A stretch of 64,000 nt of DNA from contig CALRTC020000022.1 in NCBI GenBank assembly GCA_943371025.1, forward strand, positions 1 to 64,000, read 5' to 3'. This document shows, one piece after another, positions 9,579 through 17,773 of the stretch. A program made the translations under genes and the position numbers. Origin of the DNA: Niveispirillum sp943371025 (GTDB lineage: Bacteria; Pseudomonadota; Alphaproteobacteria; Azospirillales; Azospirillaceae). The notes beneath the pieces were generated by a model. The model was not told the DNA's origin. It did not search any database and was given only the letters and a program-made list of their open reading frames with translations. Position 1 is the first letter of the stretch; every line of letters starts with the position of its first letter.

Positions 9579-10349
9579 ATGAACAGGTTCCAGGACAGGG
9601 TTATATTGGTGACAGGGGCGGCCAATGGTATCGGCCTGGCGGCGGTGGCGGAGTTTGCAAGGGAAGGGGCGGTGGTTATCGCCAGCGACGTGGATGAAGG
9701 GGCGCTGGGTCGCGCCCTGGCCCCCTTGCGTACGGCCGGCGGCCGTGTTGACGGCATCATCCAGGACGTCACGGATGAGGCGGCGTGGGATGCAACCGTC
9801 GCCGCCATCATCCGGCAGCACGGGCATCTGGATGTGCTGGTCAATAATGCCGGCATCGGCATCATGGCCGATGCGGAACATTCCAGTCTGGATGTCTGGC
9901 GCAAGACCATGCAGGTCAATCTGGAAGGCGTCTTCCTGGGCACCCGTGCCGCCATCCGGGCCATGAAGCTGCGCGGCGGCGCCATTGTGAATGTCGCTTC
10001 CATCGCCGCCAATGTCGGGGAGCCGCTGCTGGCGGCCTATAACGCCTCCAAAGGCGGGGTGTCGCAACTGACCAAGGCGGCTGCCCTGCATTGTGCCGCC
10101 GAAGGTTACCCCATCCGCATCAATTCCCTGCACCCCGGCTACACGGTCACGCGGCTGGTTACCGATGCCGTCGCCAGCCTGGGCAACGACGCCGCGGCCT
10201 TTTCCGCTTCGGTGCTGTCCAAGATCCCGCTGGGCCGGATGGCCGACCCGCGGGAGATTGCGCGGCCGCTGCTGTTCCTGGCCAGCGACGATGCCAGCTA
10301 CATGATGGGTTCCGAACTGGTGGTCGATGGCGGCTATCTGGCGGCGTGA
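9579..10349 (+). CDS. short-chain dehydrogenase/reductase
   Basis: A 256-residue classical SDR. The cofactor motif TGAANGIG is near residue 13, NNAG near residue 90, and the catalytic serine plus YNASK near residues 140-157. The tail SDDASYMMGSELVVDGGYLAA is typical. The ATG at 9579 begins the conserved N terminus and lies 17 bp after the receptor stop. It would oxidise an alcohol or reduce a ketone with NAD(P), perhaps the 3-hydroxyacyl step missing between dehydrogenase and thiolase. Confidence 0.9.
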   Translation: MNRFQDRVILVTGAANGIGLAAVAEFAREGAVVIASDVDEGALGRALAPLRTAGGRVDGIIQDVTDEAAWDATVAAIIRQHGHLDVLVNNAGIGIMADAEHSSLDVWRKTMQVNLEGVFLGTRAAIRAMKLRGGAIVNVASIAANVGEPLLAAYNASKGGVSQLTKAAALHCAAEGYPIRINSLHPGYTVTRLVTDAVASLGNDAAAFSASVLSKIPLGRMADPREIARPLLFLASDDASYMMGSELVVDGGYLAA

Positions 10350-10360
10350 GGGAGGACGTG

Positions 10361-10831
10361 ATGGAAGCGGAACTGCGCGGTACCTGGCTTTATGATGCCC
10401 ATGTGGATCTGGGTACGCCGATCATGGTCGGGCCCACGCCGGAAGGGGTGCGGGCGATTTTCCCCGTGACGGGTGGATGGCTGGAAGGGCCGCGCCTGAA
10501 GGGGCGGTTCCTGCCACACGGTGGGGACTGGGCGCGGATCCGGGGGGATGGGTCCATTGTGCTGGATGTGCGGGCCCTGGTGGAAACCGACGACGGATCC
10601 CTGATCCATGTAACCTATGGCGGGCGGCTGGTCATCCCGGCCGAAATCCAGGCCCGGGTGCTGGATCTGGGCAATCCGGACCCGATATCCGGCGACCGTT
10701 ATTATTTCCGGACCCTGCCTCTGTTCGAAACGGCCAGCCCACAGCATGCCTGGCTGAACGGCATCTGCGCGGTCGGGATCGGCCGGGTGGTTACCGGCGG
10801 GGTCGCCTATCGCGTCTTCGCTATCGATTGA
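10361..10831 (+). CDS. DUF3237 family protein
   Basis: A 156-residue soluble protein without signal peptide. It resembles the DUF3237 family: small beta-rich proteins often found next to CoA and SDR enzymes. Recognisable blocks are FPVTGGWLEGPRLKG near the N terminus and DRYYFRTLPLFET plus a final WLNGICAVGIGR. The start is the ATG at 10361 with GGAGG upstream, 11 bp after the SDR stop. No catalytic role is established for the family, so function is left open; its place in the operon suggests a step or accessory role in the same pathway. Confidence 0.75.
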   Translation: MEAELRGTWLYDAHVDLGTPIMVGPTPEGVRAIFPVTGGWLEGPRLKGRFLPHGGDWARIRGDGSIVLDVRALVETDDGSLIHVTYGGRLVIPAEIQARVLDLGNPDPISGDRYYFRTLPLFETASPQHAWLNGICAVGIGRVVTGGVAYRVFAID

Positions 10832-10863
10832 CCACATGAAAAGCAAAAGGGGGAGGGAAAGCC

Positions 10864-11634
10864 ATGGTCGATGCTGTCATTGCCACCGTGCCGGAGCGTG
10901 AGCCGGTGCCCGCCTGGGCTCGGCTGATGCTGTGGGTCCACAAGCACCTGATCTTCGAAGCGGCGGGCCGGCCGCGCATCAAGATTGCCACGGCGGTGAA
11001 TTTTCACAAGATCGCCACCGTCTTCATCATCTACGCCATGATGGACCACTACGGGAATTTCAGCACCGGCGCCTGGGTCTATCTCTCCCTGCACGGCGTC
11101 TATGGCTATTGCTGGCTGATCAAGGATCTGGGGTTCCGCGACCATCAGCTGGACCGGGATACGGCCTGGTGGGGTGCGCTGAACATGTATCTGCTGCTGG
11201 TGGCCTGGTACTGGCTGATCCCCTGGCTTTTCATCTCCCGGCAGGTGGACCCCTCAGGACCGGTCCTGGCTGCGGCCGTGGCGCTGTACACCCTGGGCGT
11301 GGTGACCATGATCGCTGCCGACGGTCAGCGGCATTTCACCTTGAAGCATAAAAGCGGTTTGTTCACGGGCGGGCTCTACACCTATACCCGCAACCCCAAC
11401 TATCTGGGCGAGATCATGCTCTATTCAGCCTTCGCCCTGCTGGCCGACCATTGGCTGGCCTGGGCCATTGTCGGCTGGGCCACCGTTTCCACCTTTCTGC
11501 CGCGCATGTACCAGAAGGATCATGCCATTTCCCGGCATCCCGGCTGGGCGGAATACAAGGCCCGGACCGGCTTGCTGATCCCGTGGGGCCTGCTGAACGG
11601 CCGCGCCCTTGTTGAACGGTTGCGCCGCACCTGA
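10864..11634 (+). CDS. membrane methyltransferase / steroid-reductase-like protein
   Basis: A 256-residue integral membrane protein with about five to six hydrophobic segments. The C-terminal block YTRNPNYLGEIMLY followed by HPGWAEYKARTGLLIPW matches the cofactor-binding region shared by isoprenylcysteine carboxyl methyltransferases, PEMT and DUF1295/steroid 5-alpha-reductase-like proteins. A strong purine-rich ribosome site precedes the ATG. Which reaction it performs (SAM methylation or NADPH reduction) cannot be decided from sequence. Its membrane location in this operon would fit a hydrophobic polycyclic substrate. Confidence 0.75.
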   Translation: MVDAVIATVPEREPVPAWARLMLWVHKHLIFEAAGRPRIKIATAVNFHKIATVFIIYAMMDHYGNFSTGAWVYLSLHGVYGYCWLIKDLGFRDHQLDRDTAWWGALNMYLLLVAWYWLIPWLFISRQVDPSGPVLAAAVALYTLGVVTMIAADGQRHFTLKHKSGLFTGGLYTYTRNPNYLGEIMLYSAFALLADHWLAWAIVGWATVSTFLPRMYQKDHAISRHPGWAEYKARTGLLIPWGLLNGRALVERLRRT

Positions 11635-11666
11635 CCTGAACATCCGCCCCCCCAAGGAGAATGGCA

Positions 11667-12689
11667 ATGTCCGATTTTCCCGCCATCCTGGTCGACCGCG
11701 ACCAGGACGGACAGCAGCACGCGTCCTTTACGCGCCTGTCGCCCGCCGATCTGCCGGACGGTGATGTCACCGTCGCGGTGGATTATTCCACCCTGAACTA
11801 TAAGGATGGCCTGTTGCTGACGGGGGCCATTCCGCTGATCCAGCGCTTCCCGATGGTGCCAGGCATTGATCTGGCCGGCGTGGTCATGGAAAGCCGCGAT
11901 CCGCGCTGGCGGCCGGGGGATCGGGTCATCGCCAATGGCTGGGGCCTGGGGGAACGGCATTGGGGCGGCTATGCCGGCCTGGCGCGTGTCAGCGGCGACT
12001 GGCTGGTTCCCTGTCCGGCGGCATTCACGACGCGTCAGGCGATGGCCATCGGCACGGCGGGCTATGCCGCCATGCTGTGCGTGCTGGCGCTGGAACGACA
12101 GGGAGTGCGGCCCGGCAGCGGTGATATACTGGTCACCGGGGCCAGCGGCGGCGTTGGCTCGATTGCCATCGCCCTGCTGTCGCGCCTGGGGCACCGCGTC
12201 GTCGCCTCCACCGGCCGGCCGCAGGAAGCGGACTATCTGCGCCATCTGGGCGCGGCGGATATCATCGAGCGTGCGGCATTGTCCAGCCCCGGTGCGCCGA
12301 TGCAGGCGGAACGCTGGGCCGCTGCCATCGATACGGCGGGCAGCCACACCCTGGCCAATATCTGCGCCAGCCTGCGCTATGGCGGCGTGGTGGCGGCCAC
12401 CGGCATTGCCCAGGGCGTCGACCTGCCAGCCAGCATGCTGCCGCTGGTGCTGCGCAATGTGACCTTGTGCGGTGTGGACAGCGTCATGGCGCCGGCCGCA
12501 CTGCGCCGGCAGGCCTGGGATCGGTTGTCGACAGACCTTGACCCCTGCCTGCTGGAAACAATGCAGACGGAGACCCCCCTTGCCGATCTGCTGTCCCTGG
12601 CCCCCGACATTCTGTCCGGGCGGATCAAGGGACGGGTCATCGTCCGCGTGGGCGATTGCGGGACGCCCGAGCGCACGGATCACCCATGA
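11667..12689 (+). CDS. acuI: AcuI/YhdH-type NADPH-dependent acrylyl-CoA reductase
   Basis: A 340-residue zinc-free medium-chain reductase of the YhdH/AcuI branch. The signature DYSTLNYKDGLLLTG is near residues 35-49, and the Rossmann motif VTGASGGVGSIAIALL near residue 155. Members reduce acrylyl-CoA to propionyl-CoA. The ATG at 11667 was preferred to 11661 because AAGGAG at 11654-11659 then has proper spacing. As the last gene of the run it could handle an unsaturated three-carbon CoA product or another enoyl intermediate. Confidence 0.85.
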   Translation: MSDFPAILVDRDQDGQQHASFTRLSPADLPDGDVTVAVDYSTLNYKDGLLLTGAIPLIQRFPMVPGIDLAGVVMESRDPRWRPGDRVIANGWGLGERHWGGYAGLARVSGDWLVPCPAAFTTRQAMAIGTAGYAAMLCVLALERQGVRPGSGDILVTGASGGVGSIAIALLSRLGHRVVASTGRPQEADYLRHLGAADIIERAALSSPGAPMQAERWAAAIDTAGSHTLANICASLRYGGVVAATGIAQGVDLPASMLPLVLRNVTLCGVDSVMAPAALRRQAWDRLSTDLDPCLLETMQTETPLADLLSLAPDILSGRIKGRVIVRVGDCGTPERTDHP

Positions 12690-12713
12690 CGATGATGTGA
12701 TGCAGGGATTGCA

Positions 12714-12745
12714 GGCGATGGCGGCCATGGCTGGCCGCCATCGCC
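12714..12745 (+). other. strong hairpin between convergent genes
   Basis: A perfect 14-base stem (GGCGATGGCGGCCA/TGGCCGCCATCGCC) has a four-base loop. It sits just after the AcuI-like gene and before the convergent FecA-like gene. There is no T run, so it may act as a 3'-end stabiliser or rho-assisted end for either transcript. Confidence 0.55.
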
Positions 12746-12880
12746 GGACCCGAAATATGGGTGGCCACCATCCGTGATGATCTCGATCTCAGGGATATCC
12801 CCAAGCCACCCAGGTCAGGCCTGACTGTCCGGTCCAAACGGGGGCCAGTTCAGTGATGACGGCACCTGCTGGCGATGACG

Positions 12881-15247
12881 CTATCCCTGCCAGCCGATGC
12901 TGAAGGTCACCCGTCTTGGGTGCACCGGTGTCGCCTGCGGGCCGGCGGGCAGGGTGAAGGGGTTCCCATACGCGAACTGATTGGCATTGCTGTTCAGCAT
13001 ATTGTCGACGGCAAGCCCCATGGACCAGCCGTCGGACCAGTCCAGCCTTACCCGTCCGTTCACCAGATCGATCGGGCCCTGGGGCAACTCGTTGCCGAAT
13101 GTCAGGTGGGTGCGCCCCGTATGGGTGTAGTCCAGGGCCGCCAGCAGATGGGTGCCGTCTGCGACCGCCCCTTGCCAGGACAGGCTGGCGCTGCCGCTGG
13201 AATGGGCTGCACCGGGCAGGCCGCCTTCAATCCTGGCGGTGAAATCGGGGTCGACGCGTGTCAGTTCCGGGTCGTTCAGGATCAGCGTCGCCGTCAGGCG
13301 CCAGGGGCCCAGATGCAGGCGCGGTGAGATCTCGATACCGGTGTTGCTGCCATCACCGGCATTGGTGGTAACCGTCAGCCCGTCGGCGCGCAGCTGGTCG
13401 GTCTGAATGTTCCGCCACCGTGCATGGAAGATCGCGCCCTCCAGCATCAGGCGCCCCTGCCAGAGCGAGAGCCGGGTTCCCAGCTCATAGTTCCACAGCT
13501 CGTCGGTATGGAAGCGGGCGGTTCGGTAATCGTCGGCGGTGCCTGAGCCCGCTTCTTCGATATTGATACCGCCTGGACGGTATCCTTCCGTCATCTGGGC
13601 GTAAAAACTGGTGTGCTCCCCCGGGTGCCAGGTCAAGGCCAGCTTGGGCGTATAGTCGGTTTCCCGCGTATAGCCTTCCGCCTCCGCGATGGACGATGCC
13701 GGTGCCAGTGCCGTCGCTTCCACCTCCTGCGCCACATGAAACAGGCGACCGCCGGCCGTCAGCGTCCAATCCGGCTGGAAGCGCCAGGCCACCTCGCCAA
13801 AAAACGCCGCCTCGTTCACCTCGTCGTCCCGGTCACGACGCCACAAATTCGTGCCGGGATCGCTCACTTTGGCCAGGCGACGGCTGGATTGCGCGGTCTG
13901 GTGCGATAGATAAAGCCCGGCCAGCCAGCTGAAGACGGGGTCCTCATCGCCCTTGCTGGTCAGCCGCGTCTCATGGGTCCATAGCCGGGACAGCTGCGCT
14001 TCTTGGAACAGGGCGGGCTGAACCGGCACGCCGGCAAGGGCCGGCAGCGCGGCGCCGGCATCGTAGAAACTGTTGATCTCATGCCGAACGAAGGCGGTGG
14101 TGCTGTGCAGGTCGGCAAAGGACAGGTCGCCGGTCAGGGTGACATGCGCCTCGTCGAAGTCATTGTCATGCGGTTCCGGCAGTTGCGCAGCACGGGTGCA
14201 GCAGCCGCGACGGCCCTGGATGTAATGGCTGTCATCCGTGTCGATCAGCTGATAGGTACCGCCCAGTTCCAGGCGCCAGTCCTCCTTCGGAACAAAAGCC
14301 AACAGCAGGCGGCCGCCTTGCGTGTCGGTGCGGTCGATATTGCGCCGTCCGCCCTGCGTATCGATCACGCCGCCTTCCCGGTCGGCATAGAGCGCCAATC
14401 GCAGGCCCAGCCGGTCGGTCAGCAATGGCTGGTTCAACACGGCCTCCACCTCGCCGCCTGCTGCGCCCCCCCGGGTCAGGCTGCCGGAAAGCCGCGCCTG
14501 TGCCGTGCGTTCCGACAAATCGGGTGCCGCTGGCACAATGCGCAGGATGCCACCGATGGACCCACCGCCATAAAGCGTCCCCTGTGGGCCCCGCAGCACC
14601 TCCACCCTGTCCACATCGATCAGATGCAGATGCGGATCGGGTGCGTTGTAATTGACCTTGGCATTATCAAGGTACAGCCCGACGGTCGCTTGCGTCTGGC
14701 CGGTAAAGGCGCTGTCGGACAGGCCGCGAATGGCCAGCTTGTTGCGGCCGGGCCCCAGATGCGTGCTGCCCACCCCGCCCAGAAGCGGAAGGGCGGCGTC
14801 CGGATCGGATGTGCCGAGACGGGTCAGGTCAGCTGCCGTCAACAGGCCCAGGGCAACGGGAAGGTCCTCAGGGTCGGCGCCGCGCTTCGTCGCCGTGACG
14901 ATGATGGGGGCGACGGCGGCGGCCGCGCCATGATCGGCTGGCGGCCGCACCGGCGGTGGTGGCAGCGCTTCCAGACGATATGCATCGGGACCGACCCTGC
15001 GGAATCCCAGGCCCGTCCCGGCCAGCAGCCGCTTCAACGCCTGTTCGGGTGTCAGGGCACCGGTCGCTCCGGCCGTCTGTCGGCCTGCCAGCGGCTGGTC
15101 GCCGCCGACTGAGATGCCGGTCTGCCGCGACAGGTCGGCCAACGCCGTGGCAAGGGGACCGGCGGAAACAGAGACGCCCGTCTCCGCCGCCAGGCCAGGC
15201 GAGACGGACAGCAAAGCGGCGAGAAAGGAGACAGGCAGAAGACGCAA
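12881..15247 (-). CDS. FecA-like TonB-dependent receptor with signalling domain
   Basis: A 788-residue receptor. After a signal peptide (residues 1-21) comes a secretin/TonB short N-terminal (STN) domain of about 75 residues (PLATALADLSRQTGISV, then PEQALKRLLAGTGL). This domain contacts FecR-type anti-sigma factors. The TonB box region is APIIVTATKR; the plug motif VEVLRGPQGTLYGGGSIGG follows; the C terminus is VTFSIGWQG. The start is TTG, 12 nt after the FecR stop, so translation is probably coupled. It likely senses and imports an iron chelate or another ligand that switches on the sigma factor. Confidence 0.92.
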   Translation of the reverse strand: MRLLPVSFLAALLSVSPGLAAETGVSVSAGPLATALADLSRQTGISVGGDQPLAGRQTAGATGALTPEQALKRLLAGTGLGFRRVGPDAYRLEALPPPPVRPPADHGAAAAVAPIIVTATKRGADPEDLPVALGLLTAADLTRLGTSDPDAALPLLGGVGSTHLGPGRNKLAIRGLSDSAFTGQTQATVGLYLDNAKVNYNAPDPHLHLIDVDRVEVLRGPQGTLYGGGSIGGILRIVPAAPDLSERTAQARLSGSLTRGGAAGGEVEAVLNQPLLTDRLGLRLALYADREGGVIDTQGGRRNIDRTDTQGGRLLLAFVPKEDWRLELGGTYQLIDTDDSHYIQGRRGCCTRAAQLPEPHDNDFDEAHVTLTGDLSFADLHSTTAFVRHEINSFYDAGAALPALAGVPVQPALFQEAQLSRLWTHETRLTSKGDEDPVFSWLAGLYLSHQTAQSSRRLAKVSDPGTNLWRRDRDDEVNEAAFFGEVAWRFQPDWTLTAGGRLFHVAQEVEATALAPASSIAEAEGYTRETDYTPKLALTWHPGEHTSFYAQMTEGYRPGGINIEEAGSGTADDYRTARFHTDELWNYELGTRLSLWQGRLMLEGAIFHARWRNIQTDQLRADGLTVTTNAGDGSNTGIEISPRLHLGPWRLTATLILNDPELTRVDPDFTARIEGGLPGAAHSSGSASLSWQGAVADGTHLLAALDYTHTGRTHLTFGNELPQGPIDLVNGRVRLDWSDGWSMGLAVDNMLNSNANQFAYGNPFTLPAGPQATPVHPRRVTFSIGWQG

Positions 15248-15259
15248 GGTGAGGGACCG

Positions 15260-16249
15260 TCAGCGGCGGATCGACAACACGAAGCTATCACCTTGGCGAC
15301 TGACAACAATGGGCAGCAGCCCCCGCAGCGTCTCCAACAAGGCCGTCTGATCCCCATCCAGGCGCAGGACACCAGAGAAATGCAGGTCTGCGGCGGCCCC
15401 CTCTGCCCGCATGGGCAGGGGGTAATGGCGGGAAAGTTCGGCCAGTACTGCCGGCAGCGGCGCATTGTCGAAGGACAGGCGGCCTTCTGTCCAGTCGGTG
15501 GCCGCCTGGGCGTCGACAGAGATGACGGCACCGGGCGCGTGGCCCTGCCGGGCCGTGATCTGCTGTCCCGGCGTCAGGCGGACCTTCGATCCGCCATCTC
15601 GATCGCCGACATCAACCAGCCCACGCGTGACGGTGACCGTCACCGACCGGTCCAGGTTCCGGACGTTGAAGGCCGTGCCCACCACCGTCACCAGCCGTTC
15701 GTCGGCGGCGACGGTAAAGGGCCTGGCGGCGTCCTTCGCGACGTCGAACAGGGCTTCACCCTGTTCCAACACCACCGCACGGTGGTTGTCGGAAAGGGCG
15801 ACGGACAGGCGCGTGCCGGAATTGAGGATGACGCTGGACCCGTCGGCCAGTTTCACCGTCCGACGCTGGCCGCGTGCGGTTTCGAATATCTGCGGGGTCG
15901 GTGCCGTATTGTATCGGCTGGTCAAGGTCACTGCCAGCACGGCCGCTGCGGCGGCGGCCGCCGCCCCCAGGAACCCGCGCCGCGACAGGTTCGCCGGCGC
16001 CGGCATGGGCTTGCGCCTGCTGTTCAGATCAATGATGCCCGCATCCCCGGGCCGATCGGGCAGCACAGACAATTGCCGCCACAGGCCTTCCACCTGGTTG
16101 TAGGCGTCGCGGTGGGTGGGGTCAGCCTCCAGCCATTCGGTGAATGCCAGCCACACTGCCTGTTCGGCATCATCCTGCAGGCGGGCGTGCCAATCCGCCG
16201 CCTGTTCCAGGCGGGGATCAAGGGGTGTTTCGGGCGGGTGATTCACCAT
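15260..16249 (-). CDS. fecR: FecR-family anti-sigma factor
   Basis: A 329-residue single-pass inner-membrane regulator. The cytoplasmic DUF4880 region (AADWHARLQDD...WLEADPTHRDAYNQVEGLW) covers residues 10-60. A membrane helix rich in alanine (GAAAAAAAAVLAVTL) lies near residues 95-110. The periplasmic FecR domain (ETARGQRRTVKLADGSSVILN...LFDVAKD) follows, with a C-terminal receptor-contact domain. It would relay the state of the adjacent FecA-like receptor to the ECF sigma factor. It lies between the two genes on the same strand, the normal order. Confidence 0.93.
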   Translation of the reverse strand: MVNHPPETPLDPRLEQAADWHARLQDDAEQAVWLAFTEWLEADPTHRDAYNQVEGLWRQLSVLPDRPGDAGIIDLNSRRKPMPAPANLSRRGFLGAAAAAAAAVLAVTLTSRYNTAPTPQIFETARGQRRTVKLADGSSVILNSGTRLSVALSDNHRAVVLEQGEALFDVAKDAARPFTVAADERLVTVVGTAFNVRNLDRSVTVTVTRGLVDVGDRDGGSKVRLTPGQQITARQGHAPGAVISVDAQAATDWTEGRLSFDNAPLPAVLAELSRHYPLPMRAEGAAADLHFSGVLRLDGDQTALLETLRGLLPIVVSRQGDSFVLSIRR

Positions 16250-16326
16250 GGGTCAGCTTCTGCTTCTGGCTCTGTCCTGTTGACGTCACCGACGGGGGCG
16301 TACCCCACATCGGGATGAAATTTTTT

Positions 16327-16794
16327 TCATTCAAGCCGGCGACCCAGCCGTTTCAACAGGTTCTTCATGGCTGCCGCCATGTGCTTTTCCACCGCACTTC
16401 GGGAAATGCCAAGAATGGCGGCCACTTCCGCATGCGGGCGACCCTGAAGCTTATGCATTTCGAACACGCGCCGACCCTGGGGGGGCAGGGCGTCGATGGC
16501 ATCGCGCAGCAGGCGCAATTCCTGACGCCCGGTCACCACATCCTCTGCGGTCGGGGCCTCCGCGATCGGTTCCGGCCCTTCCACCAGCGCATTCGCCGAC
16601 AGCCAGGCCCCATCGCGGGCGGCCGCGCGTGAACCGCTGCGCTGGCGATCAAATGCCAGATTCATGGCCATGCGGTTCAGGAAGGCCGGCACATTCTGCA
16701 CGTCCCGGCCGTCATCGGGCAGGCTCGTCAGCCTCTCGTACATCTCCTGTACGATATCTTCCGCCTCCGCAGCGTTGCCCGTACGCGCCGTCAA
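16327..16794 (-). CDS. fecI: ECF sigma factor, FecI type
   Basis: The reading frame encodes sigma region 2 (GNAAEAEDIVQEMYERL) and region 4 (LPPQGRRVFEMHKLQGRPHAEVAAILGISRSAVEKHM), typical of FecI-like factors paired with FecR. The coordinates give the first recognised start, TTG at 16794, but that would cut off the start of region 2. The frame continues upstream to 16872 and encodes VASYLEHRAFLLRLL, which matches the normal FecI N terminus, yet holds no ATG, GTG or other TTG. An ATC at 16857 with AGG eight bases upstream is a possible unusual start. It should activate the FecA-like gene and perhaps the divergent operon. Confidence 0.88.
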   Translation of the reverse strand: MTARTGNAAEAEDIVQEMYERLTSLPDDGRDVQNVPAFLNRMAMNLAFDRQRSGSRAAARDGAWLSANALVEGPEPIAEAPTAEDVVTGRQELRLLRDAIDALPPQGRRVFEMHKLQGRPHAEVAAILGISRSAVEKHMAAAMKNLLKRLGRRLE

Positions 16795-17047
16795 CAGCCG
16801 CAGCAGGAAGGCGCGGTGTTCCAGATAGGATGCGACCAGGGGGGCGGGCGAAGCGATGGTGGGAACCTGAGCTCAACGGGCGATGCCCTTCGATATAGTC
16901 CCAGGGCTGCGACCGATCAATGCGGTATGCCGTTTCAGACACAGCGCCGAAAATTTTTCTGTTCGCACCTGCGGTCCGCTGCGGACGGCGCCGTCGTTCC
17001 AATGAAGGCCGGTCGATCCGGCCAAACCAACCGGCGGAGCGACGCCT

Positions 17048-17773
17048 GTGATTGTAATGCTGATGCGTGATGAGGATGGTGTGCAGGGCTGCCTGCGGTT
17101 TGACGCCGAACGGCTGGGCGGCCTGACGCGGTGCCGGCCGGCGGTCGTGGCCATCACCCACCATTTCGCCCCGGAACGCCGGCGGGTGGAGGCGATGATC
17201 CGCCACACCTATGCGCAGACCTATGGTGGTGACATTGCCGTCACCTATCCGATGTTGATGAGCCTGCGCGATGCCGATGACCGCATCCTGGCCGGCGTGG
17301 GCTTCCGCCCGGCCGCGACAGGCCGGCTGTTTCTGGAAACCTATCTGGACCAGCCGGTAGAGGCCTTGATCCCGGGCGCTGCGCCGCGGGAAGCCATTGT
17401 GGAAATCGGCAATCTGGCTGCGGCGGAAACCGGCGCGTCCTATCTGCTGTTCATGGCCATGGCTGCCTATCTGCACGGCCAGGGGTTTGAAAAGGCGGTG
17501 GTCACCGCTACCCGTCCCCTGCGCCGCCTGTTCCGGTGCATCGGTTTCGACACGCAGGAACTGGGGCGGGCCACGCCGGATCGCATCGGTCCGGCTGCCG
17601 CAGCCTGGGGCAGTTACTACGCCAATGATCCACGCATCGTCTGCGGCAATGTCACCTTCGGTGCCGACTGCCTGGACCGCTTCCTGGCTGGCGATGCACG
17701 GGAGGTGCTGCCGGCCCGCCCCACCTTTTCCCGTCTGCATCCCGCCATCATGGCGACAGAGGTAACCGCATGA
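17048..17773 (+). CDS. thermostable hemolysin family protein (GNAT-like)
   Basis: A 241-residue soluble protein resembling the 'thermostable hemolysin' family first named in Vibrio. Family-like blocks are FAPERRRVEAMIRHTYAQTYGG, LFLETYLDQPVE and IVEIGNLAA. The fold of this family is thought to be acyltransferase-like (GNAT clan), and nothing here looks like a secreted toxin: there is no signal peptide or pore motif. Start is GTG at 17048; ATG at 17057 is possible. The stop overlaps the next gene as ATGA, which ties it to the adenylating enzyme. A role as an acyl or amine transferase in a biosynthetic pathway is inferred. Confidence 0.8.
   Translation: MIVMLMRDEDGVQGCLRFDAERLGGLTRCRPAVVAITHHFAPERRRVEAMIRHTYAQTYGGDIAVTYPMLMSLRDADDRILAGVGFRPAATGRLFLETYLDQPVEALIPGAAPREAIVEIGNLAAAETGASYLLFMAMAAYLHGQGFEKAVVTATRPLRRLFRCIGFDTQELGRATPDRIGPAAAAWGSYYANDPRIVCGNVTFGADCLDRFLAGDAREVLPARPTFSRLHPAIMATEVTA

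Noticed and set aside
17048..17773. Secreted hemolysin toxin
   Set aside because: The family name is historical. No export signal or pore motif is seen and the gene is coupled to biosynthetic-type enzymes.
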